Shown piece by piece: positions 12,330 through 24,130 of a DNA stretch of 64,000 nucleotides. The notes under the pieces are model-generated. The model was not told where the DNA came from. It saw only the letters and a program-made list of their open reading frames with translations, and did no database searches. This DNA is from Pelobates cultripes (taxonomy: Eukaryota > Chordata > Amphibia > Anura > Pelobatidae). How positions within the stretch are numbered: the stretch's first letter is position 1; each line of letters begins with the position of its first letter. The DNA lies in assembly GCA_933207985.1 (NCBI GenBank), contig OW240912.1:111812147-111876146 (forward strand), given 5' to 3'. The position numbers and the translations under genes are program-made.

Positions 12330-13345
12330 AGTACATTCATGTCTTAGTACTTCTCCTATATTAAGGTACATTTATAAAATAAACATACACCAATTCTAAG
12401 AGTTAAAAAGTATGCAATAAAACTGACAGCATTTTCTTTTTGAGAACTAAAACTAACATAACAAAACATCTGTGGATGATACATACTTGGTGTACTTGTT
12501 TTGTCAAATCTTGAGGTAAACAGATGCCATTAGCTAAATTCATTAAAATCCACCTGTTGGTCATCTGGGCAATTCATTGCACATGACAGGCAAAGCATAT
12601 GAAGCGTTACATCATGGATACACATTTCGACATAATGAACGACATAAAAAGCAAAAAAAAAAAAAAATTATATACAGAGGATTAGTTGTCTCAAGGTAAC
12701 TAAGTAAGAAAACCACCAAACGTCTGGGTTACTCGTCTACCTGTCCTACACTTTGTTTATACTTTCTAAATCCAGTTTGTTGTAGCCACTCAGGCTAGCA
12801 CTAGGTAATTCACAGCCATTGTTTTTTTGCCATTCTACAATGGTTAATTGTATTTAAAATAACACTACCAACCCCATCACAATCAGTTAAGTTGATATGG
12901 GGGCTGGTGTGTCCGGTAGAAGTCTTACCTTCAAGGTATATAGTCTTATCTTCAGCTTAACATTGAAGCATCATAGAGTGCCCTTAGAAAGAAATAGGAG
13001 GGTGCTAGGGCATTCCTACCATCTTAACCACTGCAGCAGACTGCAGTAGTTATGGTTATGTTGCATGAAGTGTTCCTTTAATTAGCCATAGTTGTTTCTT
13101 GTAGACTTTCTTTCAGTTAGCTGCTCTGCTTGGTATATTTGTCAGTGTAATCTTGCCCAGATGTGGGCTCTAATTATATAATCCAGCCTCTCACAACTGG
13201 TTATATTAAAGTGAAGTTTAAAAAAAATGCAACTTCATTCACAGCTATAGATCCACCCACCAAACAGGTACCCTGCTTTGTGAAACTGAAGCCAGCATCA
13301 TCATCCATAGAGAGGCATTGCCATTTAACAAAGGTTATTCTACAG
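12330..13345. other. gene-free DNA with old MITE pieces
   Basis: A piece near 12990-13082 ('gtgcccttagaaag', 'gttatggttatg', 'agtgttcctttaatt') resembles the TTAA MITE group. An A-run lies at about 12652-12667. The open frame 13163-13417 (+) has no recognised domain. Confidence 0.4.
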
Positions 13346-13353
13346 ACAGGAGA

Positions 13354-13655
13354 CAGTGGTGTATTTTGGATTTGTGCTGCCCTAGGCACGACTAAATTTG
13401 GCACCTCCCTTATCTAAATTTGCCCCACCAATATTTTTTAATTTAAGAGGACATAGCTCCCTCTCCGCCTAGCTAGAATATTAGTAGTTTTACAGCTAGG
13501 GGGAGGCCCTAAGGTGGCCGCAAGCTCTTGGGCCCCTCAGGACCCAAGGCAAACAAGTCATTTGCTTAGGTGCTTAAGGGTGCATTTTTTGCCGCCTCCC
13601 TGAATGTGCCGCCCTAGGCAAATGCTTTGTTTGCCTTGTGGTAAATACAGCCCTG
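13354..13655. mobile_element. hAT-like MITE, 302 bp
   Basis: The left end CAGTGGTGTATTTTGG and the reversed right end CAGGGCTGTATTTACC are inverted copies. The flanks ACAGGAGA (13346-13353) and ACAGGATA (13656-13663) form an 8-bp target duplication with one mismatch. The interior has 'gccctaggcacgac' near the left end and 'gccctaggcaaatgc' near the right. There is no coding capacity. Termini and duplication length place it with hAT elements. Confidence 0.85.
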
Positions 13656-13663
13656 ACAGGATA

Positions 13664-14645
13664 GCCAACAGGGACAGAAAGAACACGTTATAAATTGGTT
13701 TAAACCAAAAGGCTGGCACTGTGGGTAGTGAATTTTTCCAACAATAATCAGATACTACCCAAATCCTGAGTGTGTCTCTATTATTCTTATCTGTGGAATT
13801 TATCACCGTAGAGAAGTCCTGCTCGTTTCAGACGAAAATGTCAACTTGCGGATGTCAATATAAATCTCATGAGCCATAATTTTTTCATTTTTAGATATTA
13901 AGGCAACATACTTACATTGTTTGAACTGATAATACAAACAGCACTGTCAGGATCTGTTAACAGAGAGTTCTATACAAAGCACAGAAAGTCATACAGTGAG
14001 AAAATGTGATTTCACCTTCAACAGTGTAATTGGAGCTTCACTGTGAGTTAAGGTATACATTTTCCTACCTTCTCAAGTTTAGTACGTCATCTTAAAAAAC
14101 GTGGGATGTCATTTTGTTCATCAAATCGTAATATAAGGTTTTGCAATAGTTTAAAATGACAATATATAGAGCACTAATTTAGAAAATGTACATTAACATT
14201 TTGGATTCAAGAAGGTTTTTTTTTTTTTTTCTCCTTCCTGAGGTAAAATTAAGCCAAAATAGTAAATTGCATCAAAATTATCCGATATATTTACTAATAT
14301 ATCCCTATTAGTACAAAAACATCCTAGTAGTTTTGGAATAAAGTTGGCCTTAAAGTTGAAAGTTACTTTAAATTCTCACTTTAGTGAATAGCCCTGATAA
14401 TCTATTAATTGTTTCCTTGTATGCATTCCCAAGAAATTTAATTTTTAACAATATTTGCTGCTTTGTTTTGTTTTGATCCTTCCTTTCGCTTAAACATTTT
14501 ATTTAGTCATAGAAAAGCTTGTGATTCAACAATTTTGTTGGCTCAGAGTGCATGCATGAGGGGAGGGAGTGGGGAGGCAGGTGGGAGGGGATTTTTAGAT
14601 TTAAAAAAAAATGCACATGGAGGGAGGCATGAGGTAGCTCCCACA
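13664..14645. other. gene-free AT-rich DNA
   Basis: An old repeat end, 'aattctcactttagtgaata', occurs near 14372-14391 and matches an end seen near 36993. A poly-T run lies at about 14217-14231. Nothing else is recognised. Confidence 0.4.
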
Positions 14646-14761
14646 GCGGCAGACTGGGACAGGGGGCACAGAGGCAATTGCCCTGCGCCCCTGTGGCATC
14701 CCTAAATCCAGGGCAGTCCACATCCAGAAAAAAATGATGTCCCCCCCCATGGGCCCGCTTA

Positions 14762-14990
14762 CAGGGCCAGCGCGTCCATAAGGCGGCTCAGGCAGCCGCC
14801 TTAGGGCGTCAGAGGAGAGGGGAGCAAAAATCCGAATCCTCTGCCTCTGGCTGGTGACTAGGATTTTTCAGTTTACCTCTCTCCATGTAGCCTGCAGCCA
14901 GTGGAGTCGGCCGGCCTTTCCTGGTGATGTCAGGAGGAAGGGGTGTGACACTCACTGCTCTTTTTTTTTAAGGGGGGGTGGCAAAATGCA
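14762..14990 (+). mobile_element. GC-rich hAT-like repeat, left end
   Basis: The text begins CAGGGCCAGCGCGTCCATAA. Past this end it continues with 'gcaaaaatcc', 'cctctgcctctggctgg' and 'gatgtcaggagg'. The same order of phrases appears at 61920-62110, so the two are copies of one family. A TG-rich tract follows (15030-15180). The right terminus was not found. hAT membership is inferred from the CAGGGCC-type end only. Confidence 0.55.
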
Positions 14991-15029
14991 TCTTTGCCTG
15001 TGTAGCCAAATATCCTTGCACCGGGCGGT

Positions 15030-15180
15030 ATGTCTGTGTGTGTGTGTGTATCAGCCAGAATGCCAGTGTGTGTGTGTGTTTTTGTCTGTCAGTGGGTGTG
15101 GGTGTGCCTGTCAGTGAGTGTGTGTTTGTTAGTGTATGTCAAATCAGCATGTGTGTGTGTGCCTGTCAGTGAGTGTGTCT
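15030..15180 (+). repeat. TG-rich minisatellite
   Basis: Units built from gtgtgtgtg and 'gcctgtcagtgagtgtgt' repeat irregularly. It lies downstream of the GC-rich repeat end at 14762, as the CA/GT cores do in other elements of this window. Confidence 0.8.
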
Positions 15181-15429
15181 GTTTAGGGAAAGGTGTTTTT
15201 ACTCTCCTCTTGGTGCAATAGGCCACTTGACTGGATGTGCCCCTCAGGCCTCCCCTGGGAGGGTGGAATGGGTAACGTGCCTGCAAGGTGAAGATTTTCA
15301 CATCTGCTGTCAGCACGCAGTGCGAGCTGATAACAGACTTAATTTATGCACAGCCTAGAGTCACGTGTGCGGCTAGAACCAGCACAGAATTACAAATATC
15401 TCTCAAGAAGAAACACTACACATACTGAC

Positions 15430-15500
15430 TCCTACCACCATGACCACTTCATATCCCTGAGGTGGTCATGGTGTTTGGCGTGACCCTTTAAAGTTTTTAT
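15430..15500. repeat. short inverted repeat (hairpin)
   Basis: 'caccatgaccac' at about 15438-15449 is mirrored by 'gtggtcatggtg' at about 15461-15472, with a short loop. The text ends 'gaccctttaaag', like a TTAA MITE end, so this is probably a minimal MITE relic. Confidence 0.5.
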
Positions 15501-15989
15501 TAAAGCAGATTAGTAATGTATTTTATATAATCGTTCTATAAAGTACAACATAATTACAATATAAAATATATTATGCTGTAACTCTTGAAATTGAAAATAA
15601 AATAGAAATAAAGAGATTTAAAAAAATATAAACACAAGGTATGCGTGATGTTGCAAATGAAAATCAGAATCCATTTATCTATGTAGAATGCATATTTAAC
15701 TTTTTAATGTTTCTTCTAGAAAGATAAAAACACAAACCTTGTGTTTGTGTAAAAGTTTAATGCTTTCAGAAGAATACTTTTCTATGTCTTTATTACCTTC
15801 ACTGTATAGTGGTATTTTATCATGTTACCAACAAGACGTCTAAATATGTGCTTCATTCTTTCTTCTGCTTTTCGGCCTCATTATTTGAGGTCTTTTGTTA
15901 CCTTCAGCACACGTCTTCCTTATTACTTCTGTATTGTGTGGAATTATTTGATTGGTAATTATAGTCTGCCCAACAGCAAAATACATTTC

Positions 15990-16610
15990 CACAGTTTCAA
16001 GCATTGCATTTACACATGTATATAACCTACAGCTTACCGTTTATTGTGAACCCAAGAAAACAGGAAAATCCAAGCAGACTGGAGCCAGAATGTCAGAGCC
16101 ATGAAGGGAGCAAGATGAAGCCAATCAGTCAAAAACCAAAGGTCAGGGCAGACAGCACAGTTTTAAAGATCAGAGACATAGGCAAAGGACAGAAATCTGA
16201 GAGTGCAATATAATAGAGGGAGGTCAGGAATGGGGACTGGAGCAGAGCAGGGTGTAAATAAGAGAAGTAACAGAACACAAGTGACTAGGACAGGGATCTA
16301 CAGCATAACTGAGTACTGGGTCAGGGGTGCTCTCGGATTTTATAGACAAAGACTGCCTAGGGGTGCATCCCATAAGCATGGAACCCCCCCTCACCCTTCG
16401 ACTATGTAACACAGACTGAGACACCTGAGATCCATTAGTGGTCAAGGTGCTTATCTGTGTAATTTCTGTGCATGTACGAGGAACCTGTATCTTAACTGAC
16501 GTGATCGCAAAAACTTCCTGTTTGTACATCATTAATGATGCAACCTCTGGCCATGCACCATGAAGTATGCGACTTCCGGGACGTGGGTCAAAAAATTGCA
16601 AATTTGTCAC
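15990..16610. repeat. probable LTR-like interspersed repeat
   Basis: The phrases 'caggaaaatccaagcagact', 'gccagaatgtcagagccatg' and 'gtcaaaaaccaaaggtcagg' look like a frog dispersed repeat that I associate with LTR elements. No LTR boundary, primer site or protein was found, so the class is uncertain. A weaker relative lies near 52490-52740. Confidence 0.35.
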
Positions 16611-16614
16611 TATA

Positions 16615-16615
16615 G

Positions 16616-16654
<39 letters not shown>
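16615..16654 (+). repeat. (GATA)n microsatellite
   Basis: About ten consecutive GATA units. Confidence 0.97.
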
Positions 16655-16655
<1 letters not shown>

Positions 16656-16723
16656 CGTGACATGATCTATGCAAAATTCTTTCACTGTAATGAAGCAAAC
16701 CTAACCCTAACATAAAAATATAA

Positions 16724-16730
<7 letters not shown>

Positions 16731-16763
<33 letters not shown>
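16731..16763 (+). repeat. (TA)n microsatellite
   Basis: A pure TA run after a short GTGTGT lead-in. Confidence 0.97.
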
Positions 16764-16766
<3 letters not shown>

Positions 16767-17213
16767 AATTCTAATGTCAAATATAATGTATATAATGTAA
16801 TACACAAAATACATAATAACAACATGTGCATTAAGGCAAAATAATACAATTTCAAGTCTCTGGATATAGTTATACACCACTTGATCTTATAAGATATTAG
16901 TCTTGTAAATATATATCCTACAAATGGATTGATATAGAGCACTCTACAGTATTTAATAATCTAGTATGCGAAGCAATTACAAAGTCACTCAATATTTAGG
17001 TGGGTAAGCGAAATGTTTCAGTATGTTGCTCCTGTCTTTGACTTTATAAGGGTTGGGAAAAGATAAAATAATTTAATAATAATTTCATATCAACATATTA
17101 ATAAAGAAAATACAGAAATAATTAGCCATTAAATACATAAACAAATTAATTTTATTTGGAAGCAACGTATTATCGCTATAACTTTTTTGGCTTTCTAGAT
17201 ATTCAGTGTGATG

Positions 17214-17350
17214 ATATACACGCTAGATCAATACGTTTACATATCAACTACAATTATGGTATTTAAAATAGAAGTCAGCAGCTGTTGGATCAATGAAGTA
17301 AATACTGAGCAATAATATACCTAACCCTGTATATTAACCTCCGAATCAAT
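17214..17350 (+). repeat. interspersed repeat, copy A
   Basis: Phrases 'gtcagcagctgttggatcaa' and 'gagcaataatatacctaacc' match, in the same order and orientation, a diverged copy at 21110-21250. The two copies bracket the DIRS element and the repeat block beside it. The class is unknown. Confidence 0.55.
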
Positions 17351-17579
17351 TAAATGGATCTAACTGTAGAATTTATTTGCATGCTCATGTGGTCTATCGA
17401 GTGTAATGAAAATAAATAATAGGAAAAGTTGTCTTTAGATAGTTTTATGGATATAATAAAATATAAATATCGGTTGAGAAATAAAATGTAACCTGTGTTA
17501 ACCTGACTTTACATGTAGGTGGAGCTATTGGGTAAAATAAACATGAAGTGTCATGGCAGTCCCTGTCTATTAGTGCACA

Positions 17580-17888
17580 GAATTTAGAAAATGTCTCCAT
17601 ACTTGCTGTAATTTTTTTTCCTGGATATATCCATGGCAGCATCACAATAGGGTAAGCTCCGCCCACTTGGCTATTTAGGACAGGAATAAAATTATAAATA
17701 GGACATCCCCCCAATCACCCATCCCAGTCTTGTAACGGGTTCTAGGAATACATGATGCCTATCAGAGACGGGTGGGAACAAACTGATGCTGCCATGGATA
17801 TAACCAGGACAATTAAATTACGGTAAGTATGGCGATCTTTTCCAAATTCCTTGCTAATCCATGGCAGCATCACATTAGGGTAATAACC
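17580..17888 (-). repeat. DIRS terminal repeat block (inverted and direct repeats)
   Basis: On the + strand, 17580-17644 and 17784-17849 are inverted copies: 'cctggatatatccatggcag' in the first and its complement around 'ctgccatggatataaccagg' in the second, with about 140 bp between. In addition 'atccatggcagcatcacaat' (from about 17628) recurs directly as 'atccatggcagcatcacatt' (from about 17857). DIRS elements are known for unusual split and inverted terminal repeats instead of plain LTRs. The block lies just downstream of the tyrosine-recombinase frame, where such repeats are expected. Confidence 0.75.
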
Positions 17889-17959
17889 ATGCTATATAAA
17901 GGGATGGCTTGAAACAAACAAAAGACACAAAAAAAACAAGATAATTGAATGCTGAAAAC

Positions 17960-19165
17960 TTGTTTATTATGTTGAAGAGAAAATATTGCTGTCAAATTCT
18001 GTGTCTCTCAGAAAGAAGGTTAGTGGTCGCTTCCCATGATGAGGCCATTGACCTAGTAGAAAGTGCTTTTAACCTATCAGAAACTTGTGCGTCTTGTGCT
18101 TGGTATGCTGCTGAAATGGCTGATACAAGTCAGCGAATCAGGGTAGATGCAGCTAAACCCTGGTTGTGTCCAGAAACATTGAGGAAAAACATTGACAATT
18201 GTCTCCATTCTAATTTATTTAAAATATAAATAGAAAGGCATCTTGCAATATCCAATGTATGCCATGGTTCTTCCTCAGTGTGGTACAAGGATATCGGCAA
18301 AAGGATGGTAAAATACTTTTCTCATTTAGATAAAAACCGGAGCTAACCTTAGGGAAATATTCAGGAACAGAGTAGAGAATGACTTTGTCAGTATAAAACA
18401 CTGTAATTGTTTCTACAGCCAATAATGCCTGAATTTCAGACAATCTTCTTCCAGAAGTAATGGCTACCAACAGAATATATTCAAATGTAAGAAAACAGTC
18501 AGATGTGTCTTGTAATGGTTTAAATGGAGACATTTGAGCTAAAAGTAAATCCCATGGAGAAGATATGATGGGAGGATGGACCTTTCTTACAGCCTTATAG
18601 AGCGGGCCACCATAGGATCCATTGCTCATCTAACCCCAGTGAGAGCTGATAAAGCCAAAACTTGAACTCTAAGAGAGTTCAGACTGCAACCTTTGTCTAA
18701 CCTCACTTCTAGGAATTATAGGATATCCAATACAGAATGAGATGAAATGAAAATGACTTTGTCTCTAGCCCAATTTACAATAGCTGTCCAGATATGGTAA
18801 TATGTAGAAGAAGTAGATTTTCTTCCAGACTGCAATAAACTATCAATTACTGCTTGAGAAATTAGATTTCTCTGTTCAATCTCCAAGCTATCATATGAAG
18901 ATTGGATGGGTGTGGATGTATTGTTGGACCCTGAATAAGAAGGTTCAGACATCTGGGGAGTTTCAGTGGAAACGGGTGGAAACCAGGGTGAGGCCAGAAA
19001 GGAATTGCTATAGCTTGAAGACGTTTCTGCTTGATTTTCCTTAGTGTTTTCCAAATAAGGGGAAATGGAGGAAAAACATATACTAGATTGAATGACCAAG
19101 GGTTGGATAAGGCATTTGTGGCAAGAGCTATGAGATGGGGCAGATGGAATTTGTGAGTTAGGCAT
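17960..19165 (-). pseudogene. DIRS tyrosine recombinase (broken)
   Basis: The N-terminal SAM-like domain is seen in - strand frame 18716-19165 with 'AVIDSLLQSGRKSTSSTYY' and SVLDIL. After an in-frame stop, the same frame gives EVRLDKGCSLNSLRVQVLAL. The frame 18219-18629 holds the catalytic core start, 'ILLVAITSGRRLSEIQALLA', with the first catalytic arginine in GRRLSE. A frameshift leads to GLAASTLIR, AISAAYQAQDAQVSDR and LKALSTRSMASSW near 18170-18020. In the HxxR motif of this family (AHSTR) the histidine is replaced by leucine (ALSTR). The C-terminal tyrosine region is unreadable. It cannot be active. Confidence 0.85.
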
Positions 19166-19169
19166 TGAC

Positions 19170-19435
19170 TGCTGTTGCCATGAGATCCACTTCTGACATG
19201 CCCCAATGCTTTATGCTTCAATTGTCCATTCAGATTTTTATCCACTTCCCTACTAGGAAGTTGTGAAAATGAAGAAGAGCTAGGTAGGCTGATCTTATCT
19301 CTAGCAGATTGGCATCTGTAGAAGATGCATTCCCCATCCTAGTCCGCTGCTGTCTGTATTCAGAATAATCCATTCGATATCTCCTAGTGAGATGTGCCTC
19401 CCCTGGGAAGGTGCGAAGAATTTAGTGAGGTGGTG
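19170..19435 (-). pseudogene. DIRS RNase H fragment
   Basis: The - strand reads NTDSSGLGWGMHL, matching the first RNase H block of DIRS elements (TDAS..GWGAHL). It continues with LEIRSAYLALLHF and, after a deletion, WGMSEVDLMATAVNA, where family members have a W(G/P).xVDLMAT motif. Frames change between these blocks. The sequence similarity ends near 19435, before any reverse transcriptase. Confidence 0.75.
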
Positions 19436-19599
19436 TAACATTCCCCATTAACATTTTTGTAACTTTTTTTTAATAATTTAGTTTAGATACAGTCAAGTTG
19501 CGATATCCAGATTTAAAATTATGTCAAAGGCATCCGGATAATCAAAAATCGTATAATTGAAGTGTTCAGTAAAACAAAGACTGCTGTTATTGTGTGTGG

Positions 19600-20560
19600 T
19601 TTTGTTTGGTAAACTAAAAACTAACAAGGATTTGTACCAAAACCAAACCTATGTGCTGGAAATAACTCACACAACACTTGCTTACAACAATAGCAAGAAT
19701 AGTAGAAAAGCTTGAGATGGACCGCCTGGCACCCTGACCGAGTACCTCTGTCAATCGCTGCTTCCTAGTACTTGCGAACACCATGAGCACTGCACTCTTA
19801 TAAGAGCAAGTGTTGTGATCCAAGGGAGTATAGTGATTATAGCAATCCCCAGAGTGTGAATATAGCTCTCCAACCCCCCAAACATGAGCCTAGACTTCAT
19901 GAAGGGTAAAAGAAATCTAATTTTAATGGTAGCCAACAACTGGTATTTTATGACAGTCCCAATGCAAGGGGCACTCCCCCCTGGGCCTGAGAGTAAACCA
20001 CAGTAGAAATAAATAAACAATCACATTGGCTCTCAGGCCCAGGACGCTCCTATACAAAACCAGATAATCCACACTTTTTCCCAAACACCCCATAAGTACC
20101 CTAAAAATACACAAAAACCCCACAAAAGTTACATCCCCTGATAGCCCTGACCTACATATCCAAAAATCACCCATATCGGTTCAGGGGTTCAGGAATTTCC
20201 TGGAAGTCTTAATTGTGACCGACCGCCCGCATGGTCCCATGCCCAAAACAGTTCCAGAGATTTACGGCTAACATTCGGTCTCTCTGTCTGGAGTACAAAA
20301 GTACATACCTCACATGAACAGAGCCTTTTAAAGTGCATTGGGCAAGGTATATTGCAGGGCCCATAGTCCTGAGGCAAGAGGCAGGCCAGTAGGCCTCTCC
20401 AAGAACCCATGACAAGATTTATTTCGTAACAGAGCTGTCACACAATAACTCCGGGGGTAACATGCTGGGGGTATTTTTTGCAAAGACCACCCAAGGTTAC
20501 AGGTCTGCTAACATAGTGGGACTGGGAGGGTGTACATTAATTACGTATACATACCCGCCT
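19600..20560 (-). repeat. unclassified interspersed repeat, possibly LTR-derived
   Basis: On the - strand the stretch has 'gaaataaatcttgtcatggg', 'ggagaggcctactggcctgc' and 'gggcatgggaccatgcgggc', which I associate with an LTR-like repeat of frogs. A cttataag motif lies nearer 19800. No paired LTR ends, primer-binding site or proteins are visible, and the order of signals does not fit a simple solo LTR. The open frames 19751-20020 and 19923-20174 have no recognised domain. Confidence 0.35.
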
Positions 20561-21109
20561 TACCATTCTTGAGAAATAGTAATTCCTATTCTTCCAATGT
20601 ATACCTTGTGATTGTACTTTGAATTTCAAGGGAATGCCAATAATCATTTTTTTCTAGGACTGTGTAAAGATCAATAAAAGACTACATGAGCAGAAACAAT
20701 GGCTCATTAGCAGCTTTTGCTCATCTATTAAGAGAGGATAAAATGTTCACATCTGCTATGTTTTATTTGCAATACTAGAACCATTCTTACTATAAATACA
20801 CTTTAAAGCAGAGTCCATCTGGAAATGTTTTTGATCTGTTTGATTGATCTTCTTAATTAAAGACACCATGTCATGTTAAAATTGTAATCATTATGTTATG
20901 CTAGTAAATTTAGATATATAAAAAAAGTTGCTACCCCATATTCTATATCATATATGGGGATAAACTAGCTGTACAGTAGCTCTATGTGCACACGTGTGTC
21001 TCTGCAATTTGTTACAACCTGTTAAAAGACTATTTTAGGAGAGAAAAAAATATTTTACTTCCCTCGTGTCTAATAATCTAATTCCTAGAGACTAAATATT
21101 CACGGACAA

Positions 21110-21250
21110 TGCACACATTAGATCAAAAACTGTAGATATTATTTACTGTAATGGTATTCTGCAGAACAGTCAGCAGATCTTGGATCAATGAAGAAAAAAC
21201 AGTGCAATAACATACCCAGCCGTTGCAATAAACTTCATGTCGGTTAATGG
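21110..21250 (+). repeat. interspersed repeat, copy B
   Basis: 'gtcagcagatcttggatcaa' and 'gtgcaataacatacccagcc' correspond in order to the copy at 17214-17350, about 3.9 kb upstream in direct orientation. Confidence 0.55.
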
Positions 21251-21684
21251 AACACTCTAACATTAAAAATAAAAATATTCATTTTTAACTTTAGAGTATT
21301 CACGCATTACTTTAGACTCAGGGCCCCTATTTTCTCAATAAAAGTTTTAAAAAACTGTTAAACTACTGTATCTTTAATCCATGCCTGAGACATTCTCCGC
21401 AGAGCAGCCCACTCTGCCTAGTGTGAGATCATCAGTCATGATGATTTGTGGTCCACTCAGAAGCACTAGACTTATTGCAAAAGTTGTGTTCTCCAAGAGA
21501 ATGTGCCTGTTGTGGTTGTCTATCTGGCAGCCACTAGAGTTGTGTTCTCTGCCAAATATTGCAGCCTTTTAGAAACAGCTTTTGTTTTTTGTTTTTTACA
21601 TTAATGGAGAAAAGGGAAAGTACCTTCACACCAAAATCACTGCCTTAAGATAAGGTAGCTTTTGAGCTGAAAATATCACTTTAA

Positions 21685-22205
21685 AGGGACACTATAGTCA
21701 CCTGAACAACTTTAGCTTAATGAAGCAGTTTTGGTGTATAGCACATGCCCCTGCAGCCTCACTGCTCAATCCTCTGCCATTTAGGATTTAAATCCCTTTG
21801 TTTATGAACCCTAGTCACACCTCCCTGCATGTGACTTTCACAGCCTTCCATAAACACTTCCTGTAATGAAAGTTCTGTTTAATTAAGATTTTCTTATCCC
21901 CTGCTATGTTAATAGCTTGTTAGACCCGGCAACAGCCTCATGTATATGATTAAAGTTTAATTTAGAGATTGAGATACAATTATTTAAGGTAAATTACATC
22001 TGTTTCAAAGTGAAACCAGTTTTTTTTTTTCATGCAGGCTCTGTCAATCATAGCCAGGGGAGGTGTGGCTAGGGCTGCATAAACAGAAACAAAATGATTT
22101 AACTCCTAAATGGCACTGAATTGAGCAGTGAAATTGCAGGGGAATGATCTATACACTAAAACTGCTTTATTTAGCTAAAGTAATTTAGGTGACTATAGTG
22201 TTCCT
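21685..22205. mobile_element. TTAA-flanked MITE, 521 bp
   Basis: Flanked by TTAA at 21681-21684 and 22206-22209. The left end is AGGGACACTATAGTCACCTG and the right end, reversed, AGGAACACTATAGTCACCTA. The inverted similarity extends further inward (tttagcttaatgaagcag against its complement). It has no coding capacity. It is the longest well-bounded copy of this family in the window. Confidence 0.85.
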
Positions 22206-22209
22206 TTAA

Positions 22210-24130
22210 AGAAATATCTGATATGTTAAAAAAGTTAAAACTTCTAGGATCAAAATTCTACTTAATAAATCATAAAGTAAAACAATTCCACAGCATAGAC
22301 TTAGATTCAAACCAAGGAGTAAAGCTGTTGGGAAACATTAACATATTCACATATTCACATATTCACATATCTGTGTCACAGAGCCCTCATTCCAATTTTG
22401 GTGTATACCTAGCAGTTCACCCACAGTCCCAAGTTCTAGGCTCCGATTCAGAAATCATGATCACATCAGTGTGGACGCAAATAGTTTTTAACTCGTTTGA
22501 ATCATTCTAGCTCGAACCAACTGTAAATAAAGTGAGCTCCGAACTTGGCACCTTTTATAATATAGTTTATTGCTCAGTGTCCTGACTAACGCACTGCCCA
22601 TGTGTAAATTACATAAAATTGCTGCTTATATAACTATAGTTATATAAGAGTGTGTAATCTCTGGTCCAGTGCCGTTTCGTGGTTTACTCTAAGCACGCTT
22701 GATACTTTTCCTAGTTTCTATTCCTGTCCTGGCTACATTATTGACCTTGAGTTGTTCAAGTCCTGTTTACATTAGCTACATTATTGATCCAGACTTTGTC
22801 TTGTCCAGTTTATGCGTACCTGACTTGGCTTAGTTATTGGCTACGAGTTTACATTATCCAGTATCCAGTTTACCAAACCCAGCTCTATCACTGACCTTAA
22901 ATTTTGCCTACTGATTATAATCTATACCATGTGTGAATACAAGCTCTGATTAAAATAAAATTCAAACAAAGATAACCATGGTGGGAAAAATATCAGACTC
23001 ATATCACGTGATGCCAATTAGGGATAACCAAGAAATCATGAAAAAATGCTTGAAGATATATAATAAACAGAGCAAAAAAAAATAGTAATTCAAGTAAAAG
23101 AGAGAGAGAGATTCAGAGGGAGAAAAAAAAGATAGTATGGTGCAAATATGTAAAATCCTAATATTAGCCTATTTGAGTGTAAGTTCTTCAGCCAACTATC
23201 TTCGTTCATTGTATTGTAATGGTTATACTAAAGCGTAATAAGGCTGGATCACATTATAGTAGGCAGGTGTTCTACTTTCTGTGTGAAAGAGTTGTTCAGG
23301 GTTCTACTTTCTATGTGCATCATATGGAAAGTACAAGCTACCAGGGCAAGGCCTTACTCCCCTTGTATTTTATCCTTCATAATAGAATGTCAGTTTCAAA
23401 GGCATCTACTTCTCTTGTATTGTAGCTGTTATATTAGAGCTTATTCGTTGATTAGTTTCATAAAGTATAAGCTTAAGGACATGAAGATGTTTTCCTGCAT
23501 TGCATTACTGATATTAGACTGTAAGCTCTAATTCCAATATTTGAATTTTTTGGAAAGTAAGTGTGAACTCACTTGATGCCTACTTTTCCTGTTTTATACT
23601 ATTGATAACAGTGTTTTTGCTCTGTTAGGGACCACAGAGGGAGCAATAACTGACTGCATGTCTTTGTTACCATAACAGAAGCCTTTTAAACTTCCCTGTG
23701 TCTGTATTCAGTTGAGATAAAATCAATAGGTTTGCTGTATTTTCTTGGCTTAACATGCTAGAACATTGGTGATGTTTCGTCTAGAGCCCTTAAGACAGAT
23801 TCTCTCTTGAAATAATAAAAACCACAGATTAAACAGCGCACACACAAAAATAAAATTTTAAATTTGACAAGGCTAATTAAAATCACCTGTCAGCAAGCAA
23901 ATGTGGAGGATTCAGTTCCCCCATATGGCCGTATCTTGTTAAGCCTGCAACTGTCCCCCCGTCCCCCCCTTTTTATGTGTATACATTTTTTATTAGTACA
24001 TTATTATAAAATTTAAATTGAAAATATGTTTTGTTTCTTTCTATCTCTTTTTGAGACTAGTAACTCCTAGTTGCAAATTCTCTAATTTCTGTGTCAAATC
24101 TTAACCAGCTTGAAATTTGAAAAATGGCTG
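22210..24130. other. gene-free DNA with small tandem repeats
   Basis: An 8-bp tandem repeat (acatattc, just under four units) lies at 22341-22370. Between about 23170 and 23530 the phrases 'cttgtattgta' and 'gtaagcttaa/gtaagctcta' recur loosely, as in old LINE 3' UTRs, but no family can be fixed. No exon is recognised. Confidence 0.4.

Larger units (their letters stand above)
17580..19435 (-). mobile_element. DIRS-like retroelement, 5'-truncated and decayed
   Basis: Reading the - strand, the order is a partial RNase H (19435-19170), a tyrosine recombinase (19165 to about 17960) and terminal repeats (17888-17580). The reverse transcriptase is absent, so the copy lost its 5' part. Several stops and frameshifts interrupt the frames. 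DIRS elements integrate with a tyrosine recombinase instead of a DDE integrase and are common in amphibians. Confidence 0.85.

Noticed and set aside
17945..18229. A 94-residue + strand frame.
   Set aside because: It is antisense to the C-terminal part of the DIRS tyrosine recombinase, which is recognisable on the - strand.
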